The notes under the pieces: model-generated
The model's database searches: none
What the model was told of the DNA's origin: nothing
Seen by the model: the letters and a program-made list of their open reading frames with translations, nothing else
Program-made: the position numbers and the translations under genes
DNA from: an uncultured Eisenbergiella sp.
Lineage (GTDB): Bacteria > Bacillota > Clostridia > Lachnospirales > Lachnospiraceae
Length of the DNA stretch: 12,057 nucleotides
Assembly: GCA_948960675.1 (NCBI GenBank)
Contig: CARDPF010000074.1
Span: 1-12,057, forward strand
Direction of reading: 5' to 3'
Part shown: positions 1-8,574 of the stretch, one piece after another
How the letters are laid out: each line of letters starts with the position of its first letter
Numbering within the stretch: the first letter of the stretch is position 1

Positions 1-1756
1 TGCCGATGCCGCATACCGTTCCCTGTCCCCGTACACTGTCAATATGGAAGGTAAAGGCCTCCCCATAATGCAATGCCAAACGCCGGTACACATTCCACAG
101 GCCCACACTTTTGCCCGCCCCCGTCTCCCCTTTTAACATTTCCTTTAGCTCGGCCAGCTTCTGGGGCGTCATCCCGCCGCCGTTATCCTCCACACGCAGC
201 CAAAGCCTCTGTGCGTCCACCGACGCGCAAACCTTCACCCACCGGTTCTGGCTGACCGCCTCCACCCCATGCACGCAGGCGTTTTCCACCAAAGGCTGCA
301 GTATCATCTTGGGAACCAGACATTCCTGTGCCTCCCTTGACACATCAATTTCATAGGCAAATTCATCCTCAAACCGGTAATTCTGGATATGTAAAAATTC
401 GTCCAAAAACCCGATTTCCTCTTGCAGGGTAATGATATTGTCCTTCCATTCCAGAAGATTGCGGAACATTTTTGCCATATACTTAATCATGCCCGCCGTC
501 TCCCTCTCCCCCTTGACCAGCGCCTTCAACCGGATGCTTTCCAAGGCATTGAACATAAAATGGGGATTCACCTGCTCCTGCAGGGCAAGAAGCTTCGCCT
601 GATTGGTCTCCTTTTCCAATTCCGCCTGAAAAATCTGCGCCTTATATTCCCTGTCAATTAACTCCGACAGCTGCAGGCTCATCCGGTTTAAGTTGCCCTC
701 CAGCAGGCAAAATTCATCCTCCCCCCTGCATTCCTGTCCGGTCTGGACAAAATTTCCCCGCGCAATTTCCTCCGACTGCCACACCAGCCTGCGCAGCCTC
801 CTGTTGATGCTGCCCACCACCAAACATACGCAGAGCAGTGCAAAAAGCAGGCAAAAAGCGGAAATTCCCACGGAAATCCTTCTGCTTTGCCTAAATTTCT
901 CCGAAATCATGCCGGTATCGTAAACGCCGTACAGCGTCAGCGGAAAGCCGGTAATCTGCCGGGAAAATACCATCCTGCCATCCTGTTGGGCAGCCGAAAA
1001 AACTTCCATTTCCCCGGTATTGCTATACTGCGCCGCCGCAACAAGCACCCTGTCCTTGGTATCCGTCAGCAGCATATTGGAAAACAGATTGCTTTCCCTC
1101 AAAATTTCCTCCAGCTTCCCAAAATCCAAATCAATCCGCAACAGCTTGTCAAACCTGGCATACTGCCTGTAATAATCCAACGGATACAATAAAGACAGGC
1201 TGCGGCTGTCATATACCTTGCGCACCTTCTGGTTTTCGTGGGCAACCCGGAGCATAACGCCCGGTTCCACGCCCACCGCCTCTATATTCAGGTAGGTCAG
1301 TTCCTCTCCCAGTGTCTTGTCATCCATGGAATCCAGCCGCCGGATATAGGAACTGTTTAGCAGCGTATCATTATTGGTGTAAATGAGGATATTTCCCACC
1401 TGACGGGAATAGACGCTGCTGTCCGTAAACAAATCCCGCAGCGCATCCTGATACCGGATCACAAATTCCAGATCCCTGCCATAGGATTCGTCCAAATAGC
1501 GGTACAGCATTTCGTTGCTGCCATAACTCCTGACCAGGGATACTGCGCCGGAAAGCACGCCGGAAATTTTATCCGCTTTATCGTCCATGGCCTCGTCGAT
1601 CTTTTCCAGCATTTCCTCCTGGATATTTTTCTCCGTCTGCCAGTAATAGACCAGATTCTGGATTCCCATGGGAATCACTACGCCGCACACGAAAAGAAGG
1701 ATAAATTTCTGTAAAAAAGACAGCCTGTTAAAAAATGTATCGATCCTTTTCCTCAT
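1..1756 (-). CDS. YesM-type sensor histidine kinase (3' end outside window)
   Basis: Membrane sensor kinase of the YesM/LytS-like class, expected to phosphorylate an AraC-type response regulator that should lie just beyond the left edge. 585 codons are present and no stop is reached. A short cytoplasmic tail is followed by a first membrane segment (about residues 17-39), an extracytoplasmic sensing region (about 40-293, probably Cache-like), a second membrane segment (294-315) and a HAMP-like linker. The His_kinase domain contains NPHFMFNALESI, with the phospho-acceptor His at 399. The ATPase domain shows the N box LQPLVENACVHG (Asn 492), G1 VEDNGGGMT (522-530) and G2 SVGLWNVYRRL (550-560), so only the extreme C-terminus is missing. 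The ATG at 1756 has a weak GGTAGG site and lies 28 bp after the GH43 stop, consistent with the same operon. In this family the ligand is usually a sugar, often via a binding protein; the ligand here is unknown. Confidence 0.93.
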   Translation of the reverse strand, partial: MRKRIDTFFNRLSFLQKFILLFVCGVVIPMGIQNLVYYWQTEKNIQEEMLEKIDEAMDDKADKISGVLSGAVSLVRSYGSNEMLYRYLDESYGRDLEFVIRYQDALRDLFTDSSVYSRQVGNILIYTNNDTLLNSSYIRRLDSMDDKTLGEELTYLNIEAVGVEPGVMLRVAHENQKVRKVYDSRSLSLLYPLDYYRQYARFDKLLRIDLDFGKLEEILRESNLFSNMLLTDTKDRVLVAAAQYSNTGEMEVFSAAQQDGRMVFSRQITGFPLTLYGVYDTGMISEKFRQSRRISVGISAFCLLFALLCVCLVVGSINRRLRRLVWQSEEIARGNFVQTGQECRGEDEFCLLEGNLNRMSLQLSELIDREYKAQIFQAELEKETNQAKLLALQEQVNPHFMFNALESIRLKALVKGERETAGMIKYMAKMFRNLLEWKDNIITLQEEIGFLDEFLHIQNYRFEDEFAYEIDVSREAQECLVPKMILQPLVENACVHGVEAVSQNRWVKVCASVDAQRLWLRVEDNGGGMTPQKLAELKEMLKGETGAGKSVGLWNVYRRLALHYGEAFTFHIDSVRGQGTVCGIG

Positions 1757-1784
1757 CCCAACCTACCTGCCCGCATTTGGTTTT

Positions 1785-3497
1785 TCAACCTACTTCCATT
1801 TCCATTTCCACCCTGCACAGCTTTGGGCTCAAATCCCGCTCGGCCGACAGATCAAATACCGGCCTTTCGTTAATGTCAAAATGAACCCTCCTGATGGCAT
1901 CGCACCGCAAATTGCTTTTTATGGAATCCTCGGCATGATACGCAATCATCAGGTTCCCCAGGGGATCCGTAAAAAACGAATTATGCCCCGGGCCATATTC
2001 CCCTTCCACGGAATAGAATGACAAAACAGGGGAAAAACTCTTTTTCCAGGCCAAGGGATCCGTCAAATCCTGATCTGCCTGCGCCGTAAGCAGTCCCAGC
2101 ACATAGGTATATCCGTTTGCCGCCCCGCCCGAGTAGGTCAGATATACCCTGTCCTGCCATAGGAATGCATAAGGGCCTTCATTATTGATGGTATGGCTGA
2201 CGTTTTCCCATCCGTAAAGGGGGCGGGAAAGCAAAACCGGCTCGCTCTCCAGCCTCCAGGGCGTATCTTGTCCCACGGCCGCAATGTAAAGCATGGAACC
2301 CGTATCGGCCGGCGTGCCGATATTTTCCCTGTAGGACCAGACCATATAGGAACGCCCGCCCGCCTTTATATAGGTCATATCCAGCGTAATGGCATCCTTT
2401 GCCAGCCAGCTTCCGTCCTTTTTTTGGATCCTGACGGGTTTTTTCCATCCCTCCGGATCCGTAATCCTTCCCCCTTCCCTAAGTTCCATCAAATGACATT
2501 GGGGCCCCCATGCTTCCCCGCTCACCGCAAACAAAATATATAGTTTTCCCCCGATCACATGGAATTCCGGCGCCCAAAAGGTCTGCACAAACCCGTTTTG
2601 CCGGTCCACGCCCAAAATCAGATGCTCCCTGACCCCTTCCGCAAAAAGCCCCGGGATATCATCCGCTTCCCGCACATACAGCCCAATGTCATCCAGATTG
2701 TCATTGGTTGCGATAAAATACCAGCGTCCCTCCCGGAAAAAGAGCACCGGATCCCCATATCCGCAGGCCAGTGGAAACCGGTACTGTTCGTTTTCCACCC
2801 TCCCTGCTACCCGGTATACACCCGGCTTTTCAAAATCCACATTTTCCCATTCCCAGCGCACGCGCTTTTGGGCCGTGGAGCCGTCCGAATAGACCGCAGT
2901 CGCCCATACCGACTCCAGATCGGACGGCCCCTTGGCCACCGTCCGCTTGGGCACACGCACCTCCACGTTATGGATTTTCCCGTAAAAAAGCGCAAGCCGG
3001 TCGCACAGGGAAAGGGGAATCTCCATCCGGTTTCCCAAAACCGCCCCGCAGGGCATCCCCACTGCGGCACAGCCTGCACCGTCCGATGCCCGCTCCGGAG
3101 GGTATTTTACCACGCACCTTGGTCCTTCTAAGTCCACCAGCCCCTTTTCCTCAAAATCCATAAAATCCTGTGTGATCCATAAAAGCGCCTTTTGGGCGCA
3201 GTCCGTATCCTCGCTGCCGTTTTCCTGCGTCTGTACGGCCATAATCCCGAATTTTTTGCCGGGCATGGCAAAGAGGAACGGATTTTTTGCCCCCTTGGGG
3301 ATAATCGTATCATCCTCCCCAATCTGCGCCTTTGCGAATAATATTCCGTAATTTCCGTTTAACGCTTCAAAATGAACGCCATCCCTGCTCACGGCAAAAT
3401 GGATGCTGTGCGCCAGCCCGTCCGGATATTCCCCTTCGTCCGCCTGCCGCGTATAGGGCATGATCCATGCCTTCTTATCCCGGTAAAGTTCTCCCAT
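1785..3497 (-). CDS. GH43-family glycosidase with internal bacterial Ig-like domain
   Basis: Probable alpha-L-arabinofuranosidase or beta-xylosidase of glycoside hydrolase family 43, 570 residues. The canonical catalytic propeller occupies about residues 245-545. Candidate catalytic residues are the base Asp 249 in YGDPVLFF, Asp 373 in TLDMTY as pKa modulator, and the acid Glu 440 in NNEGPYAF. WAPEFH (308-313) and GPGHNSFF (His 505) are further family hallmarks. Residues about 175-242 match a Big_4-type Ig-like domain (AVYSDGST, then RVRWEW and EKPGVYRVAGRV). Residues 1-170 have blade-like motifs (IHFAVSRDGVHFEALNG, NPFLFAMPGKKFGIMAV) resembling a partial second propeller. There is no signal peptide, so action on imported oligosaccharides in the cytosol is inferred. 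A GGGG site six bases before the ATG supports this start. The gene follows the carboxylesterase by 53 bp. Family assignment is firm; exact substrate is not. Confidence 0.88.
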   Translation of the reverse strand: MGELYRDKKAWIMPYTRQADEGEYPDGLAHSIHFAVSRDGVHFEALNGNYGILFAKAQIGEDDTIIPKGAKNPFLFAMPGKKFGIMAVQTQENGSEDTDCAQKALLWITQDFMDFEEKGLVDLEGPRCVVKYPPERASDGAGCAAVGMPCGAVLGNRMEIPLSLCDRLALFYGKIHNVEVRVPKRTVAKGPSDLESVWATAVYSDGSTAQKRVRWEWENVDFEKPGVYRVAGRVENEQYRFPLACGYGDPVLFFREGRWYFIATNDNLDDIGLYVREADDIPGLFAEGVREHLILGVDRQNGFVQTFWAPEFHVIGGKLYILFAVSGEAWGPQCHLMELREGGRITDPEGWKKPVRIQKKDGSWLAKDAITLDMTYIKAGGRSYMVWSYRENIGTPADTGSMLYIAAVGQDTPWRLESEPVLLSRPLYGWENVSHTINNEGPYAFLWQDRVYLTYSGGAANGYTYVLGLLTAQADQDLTDPLAWKKSFSPVLSFYSVEGEYGPGHNSFFTDPLGNLMIAYHAEDSIKSNLRCDAIRRVHFDINERPVFDLSAERDLSPKLCRVEMEMEVG

Positions 3498-3550
3498 TTT
3501 TTACCCCATTTCTGCGCTGCTTTTTGTATATACGAGTTTGTGGTTACCGA

Positions 3551-5077
3551 CTATTGCTGTAATTGCTTTTGCACCGCGTCCATCAAAAAGCGTTTCCATT
3601 CAGATTCCCCTTTGCAACACGGCCTGGCCCCCTGTCCGGTAAAGACCATCTCACAGGGCGTACCCTCCGTATAGGGAAGCCATTTGGGCATTTCGCTGCC
3701 GTCCGCGTCCTTGCCGTTGGGATCCCCGGTCTTGATAAAATTTGCCCAATAATTGCACATCTGCCTTGCAAGGTCGTAATGCCTGCCCACAAAAGGCCGC
3801 CAGCATTTGGCAAGGGTTTCAAAGAAAAACCACAAATCCACGGAGTGGAAGGTTCCCGGCGCATCAAAACCCGGAATGTCTGCGTCAAAGCGGTAATAAT
3901 AGGCATCCTGTTTGCTACCCGCCTTCTTTTTTTGCAAAAACAGGCTTTTGACCGTACATTCGATGCCGCTCACCGTCCCGACACTGCCGTCCATGGGCGC
4001 ACCGGCAATTTCCGCAAACTGCAAAAACCGTTCCGCATCCTCCCCGAATATTTCCTCCGCCTTTCGCCTTCGCTCTTTTTGTGATCCGGCGCAGATGCTG
4101 TTCAAAAATTCATCCGCCGTATTTCCCGCCATCATCGGCACGTCCACATGCTTTCCCTTGGCAAGCAGGGCCAGCGGATCTCCCACACAAAAAATGCCGT
4201 CCTGCGCCACAAACATGCGCGGATGCTCCTTTGCATATTCCGCATACCGGTCCCGGATGAAAAAGGCGTCCAGTTTTCTCGCCTCCTCCAGTCCGGAAAC
4301 GCCTAAGAATTCCAAAAAGCGCTGACCGTTTTCCTCCGCCTCCTCCATGGGAACCGGAAGGCCTACGGATCTTTCCCCATAAGGACTCCTGATCATGCCG
4401 CTCATCACCACCGCCTTCTGGAACAATCCCCCGTTTGCCGGACAGGTCATCTGGCTCAACACGCTTCCGCCTCCCGCCGACTGTCCCGCAATTGTGATAT
4501 TCTGCGGATCCCCGCCGAAAGCGGCAATATTTTCCACTACCCAGCGGATCCCCGCCTGCTGGTCCAGACTGCCGAAATTGGCGGGCGCATCCGGCTGCTC
4601 CTTTGTAATCTGCGGATGGGCAAAAAAGCCGAATACATTGATGCGGTAGTTCACCGTCACCACCACAATGCCCCGGCGTGCCAGGCGTTCCCCGTCAAAT
4701 TCCATCTCCGCCGGATATCCCCACTGCAGGGCGCCCCCGTAAAACCATACAAGCACCGGCTGCTTTTCGCCTGCGTCCTTTGCACCGGTCCAAACGTTTA
4801 AATACAGGCAATCCTCATCCATGGCAATCCCGGGATCCACATGCCATTCCCGGCAGTAAATATCATCCCCCAGTCCCGGCGTGTCCTGCACTGCAATCGG
4901 TGCAAAGCGGAACGCATCGCGCACTCCCTCCCAATCCCTGCAGGGCACAGGGGCACGCCACCGGTTTTTCCCCACCGGCGGGGCGGCGAAGGGAATCCCC
5001 TTAAACGCCGTGATTCTCGGGTCTGCGGCCTCAATCCCCCTGACCCATCCGTTTTTTGTCCGTACTGTGCGAATCAT
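3551..5077 (-). CDS. Type-B carboxylesterase
   Basis: Alpha/beta-hydrolase of the carboxylesterase type-B (COesterase) family, 508 residues, close to the usual 480-550. It hydrolyses carboxylic esters; in this setting removal of acetyl or aromatic acyl groups from sugars is plausible but not proven. Visible hallmarks are AFKGIPFAAPPVG (24-36), the early EDCLYLNVW motif (88-96), the oxyanion-hole YGGA (113-116), the nucleophile elbow GQSAGGGS with Ser 200, an acid Glu 323 in GNTADEF and catalytic His 411 in GTFHSVDL. The triad therefore looks complete. No signal peptide is present. The open frame extends upstream to a TTG at 5113, overlapping the preceding gene's stop, but the ATG at 5077 has a strong GGGGAGG site seven bases away and gives the normal family N-terminus, so I start there. 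The preceding gene ends 28 bp upstream. Confidence 0.93.
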   Translation of the reverse strand: MIRTVRTKNGWVRGIEAADPRITAFKGIPFAAPPVGKNRWRAPVPCRDWEGVRDAFRFAPIAVQDTPGLGDDIYCREWHVDPGIAMDEDCLYLNVWTGAKDAGEKQPVLVWFYGGALQWGYPAEMEFDGERLARRGIVVVTVNYRINVFGFFAHPQITKEQPDAPANFGSLDQQAGIRWVVENIAAFGGDPQNITIAGQSAGGGSVLSQMTCPANGGLFQKAVVMSGMIRSPYGERSVGLPVPMEEAEENGQRFLEFLGVSGLEEARKLDAFFIRDRYAEYAKEHPRMFVAQDGIFCVGDPLALLAKGKHVDVPMMAGNTADEFLNSICAGSQKERRRKAEEIFGEDAERFLQFAEIAGAPMDGSVGTVSGIECTVKSLFLQKKKAGSKQDAYYYRFDADIPGFDAPGTFHSVDLWFFFETLAKCWRPFVGRHYDLARQMCNYWANFIKTGDPNGKDADGSEMPKWLPYTEGTPCEMVFTGQGARPCCKGESEWKRFLMDAVQKQLQQ

Positions 5078-5084
5078 ATCCTTT

Positions 5085-5091
5085 CCTCCCC
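5085..5091 (-). promoter_or_regulatory. Ribosome binding site fixing the carboxylesterase start
   Basis: On the minus strand this reads GGGGAGG, seven bases before the ATG at 5077. It decides against the longer TTG-initiated reading at 5113, which has no comparable site and would start inside the preceding gene. Confidence 0.8.
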
Positions 5092-5105
5092 TTTTCCTAA
5101 ACGGT

Positions 5106-7436
5106 TCAGACAAACAATTTTTTCAAAAATGCGCGCAGGCAGTGGCGCCAGAAGGTCCAGTCATGATAGCCGTAATCATAGAAGGCTTCTACCGGAACCT
5201 GTGCTGTGCGCACCCTCTCCTCGTTCTCCTTCGTGGAGGCATAGCCGCCCTCCTGCATCCCGCAGGCCACAAAGAGCATACGAAAACGTGCCCGGAATGC
5301 TTCCGGATCCAGCAAAATGCCGCTGTAATCCACCTCCCCATCCCGGATGACAAGGCCGCCCGAAAAAATACCCGCCCATGCAAACAGTTCCGGATTGGAA
5401 AAAACAATTCTCTGGGTCTGCATACCGCCCATGGAAAGTCCCGCCATCGCCCTGTGCTCCCGGTCCGCCACCGTGCGGAAGGCGCCGTCGATATAAGGCA
5501 CACAGCTGTTTGGCAGTTCCTGCAAAAAGGCGCTCATGGAATGGTGCCACTGTCCGTTGTCCGGAAACGCATAACCCGCATTCATGACGATAATCATCTC
5601 CCGCATCTGTCCAGCCGCAATCAGGTTATCCGCAATATTGGAAAGCTTTCCCTGCCAGAGCCAGCCCACCTCATTCTCGCCGCCCCCATGCTGCAGATAC
5701 AGCACCGGATACCTCTTTTCCAATTCCCGGTCATAGCCTGCCGGCGTATACACATAGCAAAGCTTGGTGCGTCCCGTGGAATGGGAAGGATAGTAACAAA
5801 GATGCACCGTACCGTGCGGCACCTGACGGATCCGGTATTCCGCAAAGTCCTCCTCCGGCATCTCCAGGTAATTGACCGCCCTAAAACCGCCGTATCCCAC
5901 GGGCGCGTTACTGTCCAGTGTCTCCACGCCGTTTACGAGACAGCCATAATAGTGGAACCCTTTTTCGATGCTGTCCACCGTAACGCTCCACCATCCCTCT
6001 TCCCGGGTTTTTTCCATGGGATAGCGTCCCATCCCCCAGATGTCAATTTCCACGGTTTTGGCGTCCTGCGCCCGCAGCCAGAACCTCGCCCGTTTGGATG
6101 CGCTGTCCAAAATCTCCACGCCGGGATGTTCGTCGCAATACCGGCCGTTGGGCCTGCCCTTTTCATCCACCTCCCGGATCAGTCCCTTATAAATGGGATC
6201 GAACATCAGCATATGCTCCGCAAAGGTCTGCCGGTCCAGCTGCCCCTGCGGCAAAACGGCCTCTTCGTACACAAATTCCGGCTCTGCCGGATCGTCTGCG
6301 CCGTCCCGCCTAAAAAGCATTTGGGCAAAATCCCGCAGGCTCTCCCGCCACACATGCCACTCATGATACCCTTCGTAGCACCGCTGTCCTCCTTGCACCC
6401 CGTATTTTTCAAACCGGTCGGTATAGACTTTTTGCTTCTCCCAAAGTCCTGTCTCCCCCATGCCCGCCGTCATGAACACCGTCTGCATCGGATACGCTTC
6501 CTGCTGCCTTAGAATCTGGTCTGCCTCTTCGTAACGGACACCGGAAAACACACCCAGATGCGCAAACAGTTCCTGAAAGCGCGCCACAATCTGTGTCGCC
6601 TGCGCCGAGCCCAAGGAAAGCCCGGCCATCGCACGGCTGCTCCTGCCCTTTTTTACCGCGAAACGGCTTTCCACATAGGGAATCAGATCCTGTGTCAACT
6701 CCATCACAAAATCACCCGGGAAAAACACCGGATCCTCCCCCTGTTTAAACGCATAACCGCAGCACATCACCACCAGCATTTCCCTGCATTTTCCCTCCGC
6801 CAGCAGATTGTCCATAATGAAATTGAGCTTGCCGTTCCACAGCCAGCCCGTCTCATCCTCGCCCACGCCGTGCAGGATATAAAGCACCGGATATTTTTTT
6901 CCTGCTTTCCTGCCGTAAGCAGGCGGCAGGTAGACGTAGCATTTTTTCATATGCATATTCTGCTTTGCCACATAGGAATGTATCTGTACGTCCCCGTGGG
7001 GCACATCTTTTAAAAACCAAAAATCCTGCCCGGGCTTTGGTACCTCAAAAAAATTATTCACCCCAAAACATCCGTAGGCAAAGGGCGCATACGGATTCGT
7101 CACCTGCACGCCGTCCACAAACCACCTGTGGTAATGGAACCCCGGCACGATACCGGACACCGTTTTGCTAAAAACACCGTCCTCCCCTTTTTCAAGGGCG
7201 ATCCTGTCGTTCCCCAAACTGTTGCCAAAGCCCGATACCTCCACGCTCTGTGCCGTGGGCGCACGCATGGTAAACGTCACGTCGCCGTTATCCGCCACCA
7301 AAACCCCCGGCAAATCCTCCCGGTAACTTATGTACACCCCTTCTTTTCTCTGCTCAAACTCCGCCTTTTTCCCAATCGGGTCAAAAAAAAGCGGATGCAT
7401 GGTTAACGCCTGGTTTGTCATTTTCTGCATACTCAT
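5106..7436 (-). CDS. Tandem double esterase (two E-set + esterase-D modules)
   Basis: A 776-residue protein made of two homologous halves, each an N-terminal beta-sandwich (E-set/CBM48-like) followed by an esterase-D (PF00756) hydrolase, the layout seen in feruloyl/acetyl xylan esterases of the CE1 type. Module 1: sandwich about 35-135, esterase 145-375, with GLSLG (Ser 274) and YHEW (His 358). Module 2: sandwich about 445-528, esterase 540-775, with GLSMG (Ser 668) and YHDW (His 758). The halves align with an offset near 394 residues, for example GWLWNGKLNFIMDN (197-210) and GWLWQGKLSNIADN (591-604). Both keep Ser and His; the acid position appears to be Glu (GMGE 325-328, GMQE 726-729). There is no signal peptide. 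ATGs at 7436 and 7430 are both possible: a GGGGG run lies three and nine bases upstream respectively. The gene follows lacI-type regulator by 26 bp. Confidence 0.9.
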   Translation of the reverse strand: MSMQKMTNQALTMHPLFFDPIGKKAEFEQRKEGVYISYREDLPGVLVADNGDVTFTMRAPTAQSVEVSGFGNSLGNDRIALEKGEDGVFSKTVSGIVPGFHYHRWFVDGVQVTNPYAPFAYGCFGVNNFFEVPKPGQDFWFLKDVPHGDVQIHSYVAKQNMHMKKCYVYLPPAYGRKAGKKYPVLYILHGVGEDETGWLWNGKLNFIMDNLLAEGKCREMLVVMCCGYAFKQGEDPVFFPGDFVMELTQDLIPYVESRFAVKKGRSSRAMAGLSLGSAQATQIVARFQELFAHLGVFSGVRYEEADQILRQQEAYPMQTVFMTAGMGETGLWEKQKVYTDRFEKYGVQGGQRCYEGYHEWHVWRESLRDFAQMLFRRDGADDPAEPEFVYEEAVLPQGQLDRQTFAEHMLMFDPIYKGLIREVDEKGRPNGRYCDEHPGVEILDSASKRARFWLRAQDAKTVEIDIWGMGRYPMEKTREEGWWSVTVDSIEKGFHYYGCLVNGVETLDSNAPVGYGGFRAVNYLEMPEEDFAEYRIRQVPHGTVHLCYYPSHSTGRTKLCYVYTPAGYDRELEKRYPVLYLQHGGGENEVGWLWQGKLSNIADNLIAAGQMREMIIVMNAGYAFPDNGQWHHSMSAFLQELPNSCVPYIDGAFRTVADREHRAMAGLSMGGMQTQRIVFSNPELFAWAGIFSGGLVIRDGEVDYSGILLDPEAFRARFRMLFVACGMQEGGYASTKENEERVRTAQVPVEAFYDYGYHDWTFWRHCLRAFLKKLFV

Positions 7437-7462
7437 AAACCCCCTTTCATTTCTCCTGCTTT

Positions 7463-8503
7463 CTAAACTTCCCCACTGCTTGCACGGATATGGTAAACCG
7501 GCAGAAGCTCCCTGCGGATGGGAATATCAATTCTGTTGTCACAGGACAACAGCATGATATCCAGCGCGTTTTCCGCCATCTCCCGTGAAGGTACATCCAC
7601 CGAGGACAGGGAAGGCTTGTGGTATTTTAAGATTTGGGAATCCTCAAAAAAAAGCAGCCGTAAATCCTGCGGTACCCTGATTTGCCGTTCCTGGCAAAAG
7701 TCCATGATTCCACCCGAAAGGCGGCAGTCCGCCACCATCCAGGCGGCGGGCAACGCCGTTTTTTGAAGCAGTGTTTGCGCTGCCCGATAGCCGGTCTCGT
7801 GACCGCTCATCTCCAGCCGCAAATTCCAGTCCTCCCGGACTTGTACCTGCCGCTGCCTGCAGCCAAACATAAAGCCTGCCTCCATCATCCGCTCCGCCCG
7901 TCCCGCGCAGAGAAACCCCATAAATGCCGCCGCCTTCACGTCCCGCATATCCATACTGGCAGCACATTGCTCCCCCGCGCGGTAATTATCCATCAGCACA
8001 CAGTGGAATTTTACGCTGTCCCTTCCGATCAAAATGATGGGAATGGAAAAGTCCCGTTCTTCCAGCGCCTCCTGCTCCTCCTCCAAAAGTCCGCTGATCA
8101 TCGCCCCGCTAAAGCGGTTGGAGGAAAGCATGTCCATGTATTCTACAAAGCTTCCCGCACGGTACGGCTGTACCACCAGTTCCACCTTGCACCCCCTCTT
8201 TTCGATCGCATTGTGCAGTCCCTGTATAAAACGTCCCAAACGGGAATTTAAATTGTCCTGCCGCCAAAACAAGGCAATCACATAGGGCGTCTGCTCGGTT
8301 GCGGCATGCCTGAGCCTTCTGGCATAAATGTTGGGCTGGTAATTCATTTCCTTTGCCGTTTCCAACACACGCTTTTGCGTCTCCTTCGCGATCCGCAGAC
8401 TATCCCCCCTTCCGTTTAGCACGACGGATACCGTGCTTTGGGACAGTCCCAGCCTTTCTGCAATTTCACGAATCTGCACTTTTTCCGCCTGCGCCTTTGC
8501 CAT
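7463..8503 (-). CDS. LacI-family transcriptional regulator
   Basis: Repressor of the LacI/GalR family, 346 residues, a normal length. The helix-turn-helix lies at residues 10-31 (QIREIAERLGLSQSTVSVVLNG), followed by the hinge helix YQPNIYARRLRH (55-66), whose Leu 64 is the residue that inserts at the central CG step in this family. Residues about 72-340 form the periplasmic-binding-protein-like effector domain, with IILIGRD (156-162) and the C-terminal LSSVDVPSREMAENALDIML (299-318) typical of the family. The ATG at 8503 is preceded by AGGGGG. It is the second gene of the operon, 71 bp after the first, so it probably represses its own transcription through the CG-centred palindrome at the operon promoter (10298-10313), and perhaps the divergent hydrolase genes too. 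The effector is unknown; a sugar from the degraded glycan is likely. Confidence 0.95.
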   Translation of the reverse strand: MAKAQAEKVQIREIAERLGLSQSTVSVVLNGRGDSLRIAKETQKRVLETAKEMNYQPNIYARRLRHAATEQTPYVIALFWRQDNLNSRLGRFIQGLHNAIEKRGCKVELVVQPYRAGSFVEYMDMLSSNRFSGAMISGLLEEEQEALEERDFSIPIILIGRDSVKFHCVLMDNYRAGEQCAASMDMRDVKAAAFMGFLCAGRAERMMEAGFMFGCRQRQVQVREDWNLRLEMSGHETGYRAAQTLLQKTALPAAWMVADCRLSGGIMDFCQERQIRVPQDLRLLFFEDSQILKYHKPSLSSVDVPSREMAENALDIMLLSCDNRIDIPIRRELLPVYHIRASSGEV

Positions 8504-8574
8504 CTTTCATCCCCCTGCTCCCCAAATTTTTTGTCCATGGGCAGACCAACTCCTGCCTGACCGCATGCTTTTTG

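Noticed and set aside
2559..3163. Overlapping plus-strand open frames opposite the GH43 gene
   Set aside because: They are antisense to a gene with clear catalytic motifs and encode Pro/Arg/His-rich sequence without domains or ribosome sites.
3498..3550. Internal promoter or operator before the GH43 gene
   Set aside because: The 53-bp gap is A+T-rich but shows no convincing -35/-10 pair and no copy of the operator motif.
5078..5113. N-terminal extension of the carboxylesterase to a TTG at 5113
   Set aside because: The extra 12 residues are not family-like, the start lies within the preceding gene's stop region, and the ATG at 5077 has the strong ribosome site.
4881..6512. A 543-codon open frame on the plus strand, antisense to the carboxylesterase and double esterase genes
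   Set aside because: It crosses the junction of two well-supported genes, has no ribosome site, and its product is rich in His, Arg and Pro with no recognisable domain, as expected from the mirror of biased codons.
8504..8574. Possible terminator or promoter between the first esterase and the LacI gene
   Set aside because: Only a weak GGCAG/CTGCC stem is visible on the minus strand, without a following U-run, and there is no good -35/-10 pair.
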